Positions 30,689 to 39,900 of a stretch of DNA of 40,730 nt are shown piece by piece. The notes beneath the pieces are model-generated. The model saw only the letters and a program-made list of their open reading frames with translations, did not search any database and had not been told where the DNA came from. Origin of the DNA: Acidobacteriota bacterium (GTDB lineage: Bacteria; Acidobacteriota; Terriglobia; Acidiferrales; UBA7541). A program made the position numbers and the translations under genes. The DNA lies in assembly GCA_003224525.1 (NCBI GenBank), contig QHZB01000250.1, positions 1 to 40,730 on the forward strand, written 5' to 3'. Every line of letters starts with the position of its first letter. Position 1 is the first letter of the stretch.

Positions 30689-32038
30689 ATGGAAAATCAG
30701 GATCAAGCAGCGGCCGATTGGTCACGCGTTCAACTTTTCGCGTTTCGATTCGCCTTTGTGTACCTTATTTTGTACTTCCTTCCGTTCCCCTTCGGGGCCT
30801 TTCCTCACACTGGCTCACTCGCGCAAAAATACGAATCACTCTGGCACAAGCTTGTGCCTTGGGCCGGCAAGCATGTCCTTCACTTGAGTCACGAGATTAT
30901 GACCTCTACGAACTGCAGCGGTGATACCACCTACGAGTATGTGCGGGTCTTGTGTTTTCTCGGCCTGGCCTTCGCTGCCTCTGTTCTTTGGTCCTTCCTC
31001 GATCGATCCCGCCCAAACTACCAACGGATTCACCAGTGGCTCCGGTCGTACGTCCGGCTTTCGGTGGGAGCCGCGATGCTGGTGTTCGGAGCCGCTAAGA
31101 TTTTCCTGGTGCACTTTCCCCAGCCAAATCTTTGCAAACTGCTCGAGCCCCTCGGCGATTACTCTTTGATGGGCTTGCTCTGGACCTTTACGGGGGCTTC
31201 TCGGGGCTACAGCGTATTTGCCGGCTGTGTGCAGATGCTCAGTGGCATTTTGCTTTTCGTCCCACGGCTGACAACTCTGGGAGCTCTCGTTGGCCTTGCG
31301 GTCTTTTCGCACATTTTCGCTCTCACCGTGTGTTATGACGTGCCGGTTAAGCTCTATTCCTTGCATCTTCTCCTCGTCTGCTTCTTTCTTGTTCTCCCGG
31401 ATGCGCGGCGGTTAGTTGACTTCTTCTTGCTCAATCGAAGCGTGGCACCCTGCCGCGAGACCGCCCTGTTTAATCACAAGCCTCTAAACGCCAGCGCCTT
31501 CATCGCGCAATTGACGTTGGGCGGATTTCTGGCCTGCTCCTACCTCTATGGAGCGCACGATTACCAAAACCGGCTCTTCGGCATGGCTTCTAGGCCGCCG
31601 TTCTACGGCATCTGGGTTGTGGATGAATTCACGCTCGGCGGGAAGGCGCTGCCTCCGCTATTGACCGACGAGACCCGCTGGCAGAGGGTGGTCTTTCAGT
31701 TTCCCAAAAAGGTTGGCATTCAGTCCATGAACGGCGCGTGGACGGGATACTGGGTGCGCGAGGACATGGCGAAGAAGACCTTTGCCATGGAAAAGGCCAA
31801 CGGTCTGAGGAATGAGATCGAATTTACCTTTTCAAACCCCGATTCGCGGTCGCTGACTTTGGAAGGAAGCGACAATGGAAGCGCGATTCGGGTGAAACTC
31901 CACCGCGTGGACGAAAAACAAATTGCGCTCCTCGGCGGGGGCTTTCACTGGATCAGTGAGGATGCTGATTTGGTGACAGACGAGGAGGGCGTTTGCGATC
32001 ATGTCAGGCGGGCGGGGGGCGCGCTTTTGGCGCGGTGA
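30689..32038 (+). CDS. DoxX-like multi-pass membrane protein, function unknown
   Basis: A 449-residue protein. The ATG at 30689 is preferred because GGAGG lies six bases upstream; the TTG at 30644 has no such site. Membrane helices occur at about 12-32, 85-108, 125-145, 170-190, 193-235 and 280-302. LVFGAAKIFLVHFP and VGLAVFSHIFALTVCYDVPVK (split over two helices) recall DoxX/HTTM-type proteins. The C-terminal 140 residues form a soluble beta-rich domain (GGKALPPLLTDETRWQRVVF and onward). It lies 219 bases after the hydroxylase gene and 148 bases before the secreted-protein gene. No enzymatic motif is visible. Confidence 0.72.
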   Translation: MENQDQAAADWSRVQLFAFRFAFVYLILYFLPFPFGAFPHTGSLAQKYESLWHKLVPWAGKHVLHLSHEIMTSTNCSGDTTYEYVRVLCFLGLAFAASVLWSFLDRSRPNYQRIHQWLRSYVRLSVGAAMLVFGAAKIFLVHFPQPNLCKLLEPLGDYSLMGLLWTFTGASRGYSVFAGCVQMLSGILLFVPRLTTLGALVGLAVFSHIFALTVCYDVPVKLYSLHLLLVCFFLVLPDARRLVDFFLLNRSVAPCRETALFNHKPLNASAFIAQLTLGGFLACSYLYGAHDYQNRLFGMASRPPFYGIWVVDEFTLGGKALPPLLTDETRWQRVVFQFPKKVGIQSMNGAWTGYWVREDMAKKTFAMEKANGLRNEIEFTFSNPDSRSLTLEGSDNGSAIRVKLHRVDEKQIALLGGGFHWISEDADLVTDEEGVCDHVRRAGGALLAR

Positions 32039-32186
32039 AAACTCCGGCGTGGCCTTCGATAACAGCGAAGGCCTCACTGTGGTCAAGGCCATCTGAGTTT
32101 GACACGAGAGGGTGACTAGCATATGGTTTTTTCGCAGTTTCGAGGTTGCAATGGGGAATTCCGGCTGCCCTTCGGGGGAGATTCCA

Positions 32187-33371
32187 ATGGAGCACCGAAG
32201 CAGTTTCAAACGGTTGGTGTGTGTTTGCATTGCCGCTGTGGTTGGTGGCTTCGTCGCGACGCAAACTGCGTTCGCGCAAGCACCCTCACGAGGAGCGATT
32301 GTCCAGATGGACCGTGGAAGCTTTCACCAGCACTTGAAAGCACTCGGATACCGAACGCGCGGCGGTATAGGAAAGAACAAGACGGACAGCAACGATGAAC
32401 ACTTCCGATCGCTGCCGCACTTCTCTTCATCGTTCACGGTTCGAGGTGTCACATTCCCTTACACGATGTTGGGCCATCCGCCGCGGTCGGGCCGGCCGGC
32501 GCACATTCACTCCGTCCTCGTTCCTTTGCGGATGAAATTCGTCGGTTTCGGGCCAAACCACGACGTGGCTGTCACCTTCGATCCCAAAGATGCCGTCACG
32601 AACATCCTTCATTCGCCGATATACCAAGACGCATCGTTCGCCAACGGGGTCGGGCAATTCAACGACATGATGCAGCGGGCAACCTTCTGGAACAAGATGG
32701 ACGCGGAAAGAAAGTGGCACGTCAAATTCGCGCCCCCGAAGATCATGCATACCATCGACATCGAGGTCGGTCCCGAGATTGGGACGCTGATTCAATCGGG
32801 GAGCGTCGTCTTTGGTGACGTTCTGTTCGATTTCTTCGATTCACTGGCTAGAACCATCATTAAGGTCACAGGGGTGGATCCGGACGAAGTACCAATCTTC
32901 GTTACACAAAACTGTACGGCTGAGTCGCGCGGATACCACAGGGCCTTCTCCATTCCGAACGAGGATGGCAGCGAGACGTTTCAGACCGCCATCTATGCCA
33001 GCTGGTTTGACCCGGCCCTCATCGACCCACAGTTTGCCGACGTCAGCGCCCTAAACCACGAAGCCGGCGAATTGTTCAACGATCCTTTCCTCAATAACGC
33101 CGTTCCCGAGTGGCGGAATCCACCCGAAAGCGACCCCGCGGCGGGATGCGCCTTCAACCCGCTCCTCGAAGTGGGTGATCCCCAACATAACAACCAGACC
33201 CTTCGCGACTTCCCGGTCGTGGCCATCTCTGTCGATGGCGTCACCTATCATTTGCAGGATCTAGTCATGCTGCCGTGGTTCGCCGATGAGATCCCCTCGT
33301 CAGCCGAGAACGGTTGGTACGATTTCCCAGCGACGACCGAGATCACCGCCCCGGCCGTGTACTGTCACTGA
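32187..33371 (+). CDS. secreted protein with HExxE motif, putative metallopeptidase-like
   Basis: A 394-residue protein with a clear signal peptide (core LVCVCIAAVVGGFVATQTAFA, cleavage near residue 30). The ATG at 32187 has GGGGGAG five bases upstream; earlier in-frame starts are not supported. Residues 290-298 read NHEAGELFND (His291, Glu292, Glu295), similar to the S/NHExxEaxtDP motif of some secreted metallo-hydrolase-like families. Elsewhere the protein is beta-rich with few cysteines (ESRGYHRAF, AAGCAFNPLLEV). It is exported and could process or bind the mature product outside the cell. Context within the RiPP-like arm is the only link. Confidence 0.72.
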   Translation: MEHRSSFKRLVCVCIAAVVGGFVATQTAFAQAPSRGAIVQMDRGSFHQHLKALGYRTRGGIGKNKTDSNDEHFRSLPHFSSSFTVRGVTFPYTMLGHPPRSGRPAHIHSVLVPLRMKFVGFGPNHDVAVTFDPKDAVTNILHSPIYQDASFANGVGQFNDMMQRATFWNKMDAERKWHVKFAPPKIMHTIDIEVGPEIGTLIQSGSVVFGDVLFDFFDSLARTIIKVTGVDPDEVPIFVTQNCTAESRGYHRAFSIPNEDGSETFQTAIYASWFDPALIDPQFADVSALNHEAGELFNDPFLNNAVPEWRNPPESDPAAGCAFNPLLEVGDPQHNNQTLRDFPVVAISVDGVTYHLQDLVMLPWFADEIPSSAENGWYDFPATTEITAPAVYCH

Positions 33372-33525
33372 ACCACCGGTATTTGAGATCTTCGTGCTAG
33401 CGAAGTGGGGTTCACAACGAGCTTCGCCTCGCTACCGCCAGAATTCACGAGCTTCCTACGGGCCTGCCCTCGTTGAAGTGGAAGTCGGATAATCGGTTGA
33501 GTCTCCGGGAAAAATCTACCAAGTC

Positions 33526-35514
33526 ATGAGCGGTATACTCGGTTTTGCTGGTAACACCCTGCAGACGGTGCACGTTGGCCAGCTCCGACGCGCTCTGCGG
33601 TCTCTCGAGCAGCGGGGGCGAGACGTCCGCAGCATTCTCGTGTTCAACAATTCTGAACCTTCTTCGTTGTTTCTCGACGCAACTTCCGAGCGCTCGCACT
33701 CCTCTTTCCGTAACTCACGGGCCCCAAATGACATGGCGACTGCAATGCTGGCGTACTGTCACTTCGAGGAGGAAGATCGCTCCGACGCCCTAAGCCACTC
33801 CTTGGCTTCGGAAGATGGTCAAGTCTTTCTTGCTTGCGACGGCGTGGTCGACAACGGCTCAGAGCTGAGTCAGGAGCTACAGAAGTTCGGTCACGACCTC
33901 CGATCCAACTCGCCACGCGAGATACTGCTTGCCGCCCTCGAGCAATGGGGACCCGAGTGCCTGGCCCGAGTTAGAGGAAGTTTTGCTTTCGCGGCACTGA
34001 ACTTTCATCGCCGTAGTCTGATTTTAGCGCGGGACGCCTTTGGAACTAGACCCCTGTTCTATTCACGTCCAGATTCCATGGGGTTGTTTTTTTCATCGCA
34101 GATCGCCGCCCTTCTGGAACTGACCTCTGCCGCCCCAAAAGTTAACCGCGCTAGCCTCTACCGATATTTGGCCCACAACACTATGGACCACGCTCCCGAG
34201 ACCTTCTTCGCAAGCATTTCGCAGGTCCCCCCCGGACATTACCTCGAAGCGCCTCTCGACAAGCCAAGCGCGTTCTCCGTGACACCTTATCGCCGCGTGG
34301 TTCCGGTTCAAACGAAGCTTTCATTCGAAGAGGCCGCCGAATGTCTCAGGGAGTTAGTCGTTCGCTCAGTGACTTCCCAAGTGGGCGCCCAGAATTCTCT
34401 CGGCGCGGCCCACTCTGGAGGGTTCGATTCTTCGTTTGTTGGTGCAGCCTTCGCGCGCACTCATCCGGACTGGCAGCTGCAGCTATACACCTGCGTCCCA
34501 ATCGTAAAAAATGGCGCCTTCTCAGAAAGCGAAGAGACCTGGGCAGATTTGGCCGCCTCTGGCTTCCGCTCGTCCATCAACAAAGTGCGAGTTTCGGCGG
34601 AGGCTTTACCAGGAGAGTTTGACTCCCTGATTTGCCTGCACGAAGAGCCATTTTCAAGTCCTGTAGTCTTTGCTCAGCTGCAACTATTTCGGGCTGCCCG
34701 TGATAATGGGGTGCGCATGATGCTCAGCGGCCAAGGCGGCGATACCCTATTTGCTACCTCCGCAAACCAACTGCTCCGTGCCGTGCTTGCGCATTTTCGT
34801 CGAGGCCGTTGGGGGAGCGCTACGGCCCTGTTCGAAGCCGCAGCTCATCTCCCACAGGGGAGTTTTCGCCAGCTGGCCCGTGCTGCCACGCGAACCGTTC
34901 TACCAGGGGGCCTGCAGGCGTTTGCAAGGCGGCTCGCCCGCCAGCCTCATCCCGACTGGCTCAAGGCGGAATGGTTCGAACTCGACTCCGCTTTGCCAAA
35001 GAGCGATCTTGGCCTTCCCATACTCCGGTTCGAGGACCGCAATTCCGTCGCGTGCTCGATATTGAACCGCATGCCCTTGCTTACAGTCGAGCTCCAGAAT
35101 TTCGTGCGGTCTCTGCCGGCGGAGTACTTGGTTACAGCGAACCAGCCCTTGAAATCCATTGAATGTGCGGCCATGCGTGGCCTGGTGCCTGATGCGATCC
35201 TGGCCCGCAGGGAGAGATCCGGGTTTCCTGTCCCGGTCAGAGAATGGCTTGACGAACTGGCTCCGTGGGTGGATAGGAACAGAACGGAAATAATAAGATT
35301 GCCGTTTCTTGAGCCGCATCGAGTGCGTCAAGTTCGGGAGTCAGACCGCTCGCAAAAAGCTTCCGTGTCTGCAGCGTTCTTGGTCTGGCGATGGATTTTC
35401 TTGGCTGGCTGCGCTATAGGAAGTAGCCGTAGGCGCGAATGGTTTCCACAGCCTCACTCCGACTCACGGCGTCCACCTGTTTTAATATTCGATGGATGTG
35501 ATTCCTCACCGTAA
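33526..35514 (+). CDS. asparagine-synthase family protein (lasso-cyclase-like), glutaminase Cys replaced
   Basis: A 662-residue protein with an N-terminal class II glutamine-amidotransferase-like domain (1-210) and a C-terminal ATP-pyrophosphatase domain. The N-terminus is MSGILGFAG: the catalytic Cys2 of true asparagine synthases is Ser, so glutamine hydrolysis is unlikely. The PP-loop HSGGFDSS (297-303) and SGQGGDTLF (401-409) are intact, so it should adenylate a carboxylate, as lasso cyclases do. The last 33 residues lie antisense to the LuxR gene (101-base overlap) and look unlike the family, suggesting an extended tail. It is the terminal gene of the plus-strand arm and the best candidate for amide-bond formation on the precursor. 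Confidence 0.85.
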   Translation: MSGILGFAGNTLQTVHVGQLRRALRSLEQRGRDVRSILVFNNSEPSSLFLDATSERSHSSFRNSRAPNDMATAMLAYCHFEEEDRSDALSHSLASEDGQVFLACDGVVDNGSELSQELQKFGHDLRSNSPREILLAALEQWGPECLARVRGSFAFAALNFHRRSLILARDAFGTRPLFYSRPDSMGLFFSSQIAALLELTSAAPKVNRASLYRYLAHNTMDHAPETFFASISQVPPGHYLEAPLDKPSAFSVTPYRRVVPVQTKLSFEEAAECLRELVVRSVTSQVGAQNSLGAAHSGGFDSSFVGAAFARTHPDWQLQLYTCVPIVKNGAFSESEETWADLAASGFRSSINKVRVSAEALPGEFDSLICLHEEPFSSPVVFAQLQLFRAARDNGVRMMLSGQGGDTLFATSANQLLRAVLAHFRRGRWGSATALFEAAAHLPQGSFRQLARAATRTVLPGGLQAFARRLARQPHPDWLKAEWFELDSALPKSDLGLPILRFEDRNSVACSILNRMPLLTVELQNFVRSLPAEYLVTANQPLKSIECAAMRGLVPDAILARRERSGFPVPVREWLDELAPWVDRNRTEIIRLPFLEPHRVRQVRESDRSQKASVSAAFLVWRWIFLAGCAIGSSRRREWFPQPHSDSRRPPVLIFDGCDSSP

Positions 35515-36094
35515 ACTCAGAAAGATTCAACTGCGAAGCGATTTCCTTGTTAGTGAGCCCTTTGGCAACGAGAGTGACCAATTGCTGCTGGCGCAAAGTA
35601 AGATCGGGCTTTGAAGCTGAATTCTGGAGAGATATCTCCCTGGCCACTTGAGCCACGAAACGGAATAGCGTGGAGCATAGCTGGGGAGGGCAGACGGCCT
35701 CGCCGCGGAAGACGGCACGCACCGCGGCAACAACATCCGAGGCAGATGCGTCTTGCAACAAATAACCGGTTACTCCGGAACGAACGGCAGCCATGAATTG
35801 CACTTCGTCAGGCTCCATGCCAACCAGGACGATCTTAAAGCCAGCTGGCGTTCCACTCTTGCCCGCAAGACTTGCAGGAAAGTAGGCGGGCAGGAAGGAA
35901 TCGCCCACCAAGACGTTGCACTGAGTCTCAAGGATGCCAAGCGGTGTTTCGTCAGCGGGAGAAGTTTGGCCGACAACCATAAGGTCGGGCCGCTTGCGGA
36001 AGAGTCGAACCAAGGCTTCGCGCAGGAGGCGATTCTCAATCAGCAAGAACGCGCGTATAGACAAAACGGGAACGCAGTCATTCATGGATGACAT
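35414..36094 (-). CDS. NarL/LuxR-type response regulator, intact
   Basis: A 226-residue regulator with a receiver-like N-terminal domain (about 12-130) and a LuxR helix-turn-helix (DLTLRQQQLVTLVAKGLTN, KEIASQLNLSEFTVRNHIHR, about 165-220). The receiver keeps an Asp in VLVGDSF, but the usual Lys in the GYLLK region is Gln (GYLLQDAS), so phosphorylation control may be altered. The gene is convergent with the asparagine-synthase gene and overlaps it by 101 bases. A truncated paralogue at 21961-22317 lies at the other end of the cluster in the same orientation. It is a plausible regulator of the cluster or of the exopolysaccharide locus. Confidence 0.85.
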   Translation of the reverse strand: MSSMNDCVPVLSIRAFLLIENRLLREALVRLFRKRPDLMVVGQTSPADETPLGILETQCNVLVGDSFLPAYFPASLAGKSGTPAGFKIVLVGMEPDEVQFMAAVRSGVTGYLLQDASASDVVAAVRAVFRGEAVCPPQLCSTLFRFVAQVAREISLQNSASKPDLTLRQQQLVTLVAKGLTNKEIASQLNLSEFTVRNHIHRILKQVDAVSRSEAVETIRAYGYFL

Positions 36095-36537
36095 AAGCTT
36101 AGAGTAGGGAACGCTGCAAAAAACAAAGGAAGGGCCAACGAAACCAAAGCCTGGCCGTCAACCTAAGCAGAAAGAGGGTAAACTTAGACTCTCATAAATG
36201 TCAACGAAAAATGTTTCATAGACCTATAATTGAAGAAGCGAGACGTACTCGCTAGCTTACTAATAGGGACTATTACCGAAAATTGTATTGGTGCGGTACT
36301 GGGAGTAAGAGGCTTGCCCGGCAGAGACAGAAAAGTAGAGAAATTCAGATCACAGTGTCGCCTTTTGTTGACATATCCAAAACTACGACACTCCTGTCCG
36401 TGATAGGTCAATCTTGGTACCTACCTAGAAGTCTGTAGTACCTGCCACGTGAATGAACCAGCCCCACCTTGTGGGTCCTTTTTGATTCTTACTTCAACTT
36501 GCTTAAGGACGGAGACTTACGGCGCATGGAGTGTGCC
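36095..36537. other. 443-base divergent intergenic region
   Basis: This lies between the minus-strand LuxR gene and the plus-strand receiver-only gene and is more AT-rich than its surroundings. A perfect TTGACA stands on the minus strand (complement of 36199-36204) facing the LuxR gene and another on the plus strand (36368-36373), but neither has a convincing -10 at normal spacing. TATAAT occurs at 36223-36228 on the plus strand. No gene is seen. Confidence 0.4.
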
Positions 36538-36915
36538 ATGGAAAAATCGATTCGCGTCCTCGTGGCGAACCATCCCCGGCTCATGCGGGAGATCATCCTT
36601 ACAACTTTTGCCGATCAACCAGACATTGAAATTGTCGGTGAGGTTGCCGATGAGTCCGAGATTTCTGAGAGTGTGAAGAAGACCTTGCCCCATTTCGTGG
36701 TCATAGCGCTCGACCAGCCGGGCAGACGGCCGCCCATCTGTGACCAGCTGCTCCGCGACTATCCGGAGGTGCGCATCATCGCAGTGGCACCTGCGAACAA
36801 CTATATCGCTTACTACTGGGCCACTCTCGATATCCATTCCAGCGATATCGAGGCGTCCGAAGAAGGCATGTTGAACGCTTTGCGAAGCACGATGGTCGCG
36901 GACAGAACGAATTGA
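36538..36915 (+). CDS. degenerate receiver-domain-only protein
   Basis: A 125-residue stand-alone receiver-like protein starting MEKSIRVLVANHPRLMREII. The fold pattern of NarL receivers is recognisable (VLVANHPRLMRE, then HFVVIALDQPG, then YPEVRIIAVAP), but the acidic pair that binds Mg is replaced by Asn-His and the conserved Lys region is unusual (DIHSSDIEAS). The Asp in IALD may remain. No output domain follows. An in-frame ATG at 36526 is also possible. It precedes the exopolysaccharide export gene by 31 bases and may act as a non-phosphorylated regulatory partner of it. Confidence 0.68.
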   Translation: MEKSIRVLVANHPRLMREIILTTFADQPDIEIVGEVADESEISESVKKTLPHFVVIALDQPGRRPPICDQLLRDYPEVRIIAVAPANNYIAYYWATLDIHSSDIEASEEGMLNALRSTMVADRTN

Positions 36916-36946
36916 AGAATTTCAAGCCCGCGCCCGGGGAGAAATT

Positions 36947-39900
36947 ATGTTAAAGCAGAAAAACTTAAAAGAAATGATCACTTGGCTCGGCGTAGCGTTA
37001 TTGTTCTGCGCGCCAGCCTCCGCACAGCAGCAAGCTGTCCCCGGACGGTCTAGTTCAGAAACTACGGCGCGTGTGCCTGCTCGCCCTCCGGATATCATCT
37101 CGGACAACCTTGACCGAGTGGCAGCTTCAGCCGATCAGATTCTTGAGGTCTTGAATAAAGAGGCTGGCCTGATGGTCGAGTTGAAGCGTCTTCTTGCCCA
37201 AGACGCGGGGGTTAGCGGGCAGATTGTTGAAGAGTCTGATCTGACCGATCAAGCAGTAAAAGAACGCCTATACTCGGACTTGCGTGCCCGTGTGCTCGCG
37301 ACGCGCCTTCTGCAGCGGTATGGCTATCTCGTGCCCCGAGTGAATCCGGATTCTGACCTCGAGGCAGAGCAAAAGCTCGTGCGGCAGGAGCGGGCGCAGG
37401 TACTCGCGCGCTCGGCCGAACGCCGCGACAATTTAGAGGAGAGCTCAACTGCAGGCCGTAATGCCGCATGTGATCCGCGGACTGACTCTGAGTGTGTGCT
37501 CCCGGCGTTTCTCCCGGAGGATCTTGAAAGTCAGCCGTCTGTCCCGACTGCACCCGCGCGTCCACCACGTCCGTCGGCGCCGCTCCAACGGGCCGAGGAT
37601 GCGTCGCCCAATCAGATAACGCGTCCGGATGAAACGATTCCTCCTCGAGACCAAGGTTCAGAATATTCGGCCACTCTGGGGACCCAGGAGACCGTGCTCA
37701 CCTCGGCGCGCGCCGAAATGAATCCTGTGCCGAACGGCACTCAACGCATGTCCGGGTACGGGAGCGAGGAGAATCTCTCGGTTTTGCAGACGACTCAGCC
37801 AGATCTGCAATCATTCTTGGGGTCACGGTCGAACCAATTGCCGAACGAAACCGGAGTGCCACGAACAGAGCGAGGATTCGAGCGATATCCAGCGGGGCGC
37901 AACTTTGCTCCTGCGCGCACTACCGTGGCGGAGTCGGCGAGGATGGTGCGGCAACGCAATCCTTATGGCAACGTGCCTTCGCTGTATGACCTCTATGTTC
38001 AAGCGGCGTCAAACACGCGGCCTCTCGAACGGTTCGGCTTGGATGTCTTTCGCAACGGCGAAGCGAATCCAGCATATCTCCCGATGGATCTGCCTGTAGG
38101 GTCGAACTATGTTGTCGGTCCGGGCGATAGTCTATCTTTCGACCTATGGGGCGGGGTAGCGCAGCGCCTGCTCCGAACCGTGGATCGCCAAGGGCGTGTG
38201 TCACTGCCTGAAGTTGGGCCAATCCTGGTTTCCGGGCGAACCCTTGGTGATGTGCAACAAGAAGTGCAGCGCATGTTGCGGACGCAGTTTCGCGATGTTT
38301 CTGCCGATGTGTCGTTGCAGCGCCTGCGCACAGTCCGGGTATATGTTGTCGGCGACGTGTCTTCCCCAGGCGCGTATGACGTGAGTTCACTCTCCACACC
38401 GCTCAATGCGCTGTTTGCGGCGGGAGGTGTGACGCAACAGGGCTCTCTGCGAAGGCTGCAACACTACCGCGGAAAGCAATTGATTGAGGAGGTAGACGCC
38501 TACGACCTGTTGCTCCATGGAATTCGCGGGGATCTCGCCCGGCTAGAAAACGGTGATTCGCTCCTGGTACCACCGCTTGGTCCCGTGGTGAAGATTGATG
38601 GCATGGTGCGTCGGCCAGCGCTCTATGAGTTACACAGTGAAAAGACGCTAGAGGACGCGCTTGACTTGGCGGGAGGTATTCTCCCTGCGGCGGCGCTCCG
38701 ACACATCGAAGTACAGCGGTTGGTGGCGCACGAAAAGCGCACGATGTTGAGCGTGGAGATCGGAGAGACCAGCGATCCAGAAGCCGTGCGCGCCCAATTG
38801 CGCGGTCTGGCAGTACAGGATGGTGACCAGATTCACATCTTTCCGATTGCGCCTTACAACTCCGCGTCCATCTATCTCGAAGGGCACGTATTGCGCCCGG
38901 GCCGGTATTCCTACAAGCCGGAAATGAAGTTGACGGACCTCGTGACTTCGTATGCTGACCTGCTCCCGGAACCTTCGACACGTTATGCCGAGATCATTCG
39001 GCTGCGTGCGCCCGATTACCATCCGGTCGTCGAAACTTTTGATTTGGCAGCCGCTCTCGAACACGCCGAAAAAGCGCCGACGCTTGAACCTCTCGATACA
39101 GTGCACATCTTCGGGCGATTCGACTTTGAGCCGGATCCCGAAGTGATCGTCACCGGTGAGGTTCGCGCCCCGGGGCGTTATCGAACCTCGGGACAGCAGC
39201 ATCTGCGCGACGCGATTTTTCTGGCCGGAGGTGTGACACCGGATGCGTGGCTGGACTCTGCACAGCTATTCCGCCGACTGCAAGACGGGACCTCGCGAGT
39301 TTTTAGCATCAACTTAAACGATGCACTCGCGGGCGATCCTTTGAATAATGTTTTGGTCCAGCCGCGTGATCGGATCCTTGTTCATCGCCACCCGGAACAA
39401 GTTTCGCCGGCAAGTGTGTACGTAAAAGGTGATGTAGCTCGGCCGGGACGTTATCCACTCGCAGCCAACATGCGCGTCGCCGACCTGGTCCAGTCTGCCG
39501 GCGGATTGTTGCGCAGCGCGAATCCCGATGCGGGGGATCTCACGCATTATGCGATCCCTACCAATTCTTCGGGAGAGCGTATACCGTCAGGGCATCAGGA
39601 CCTTAGTCTGGCTGCGGCGCTCGCCGGCAAAGAAGACCAGAATTTACCGCTCCTCGCTGGCGATGTGCTGACCGTGCCCCAACAGGCTGGCTGGAACGAT
39701 ATCGGTGCGACGGTCACCCTGCGCGGTGAAGTCCGCAAACCAGGTGTTTACGGCATCCGGCCAGGCGAACACCTAAGTTCGCTACTTAGCCGGGCTGGTG
39801 GGCTAATGCCAACAGCATATCCGCGCGCCGCCGGGTTGTGGCGAGATGAAGTTCGCGAACTTCAGGAGAAAAATCGCCGGCAGTTGATTGAGCGGCTCGA

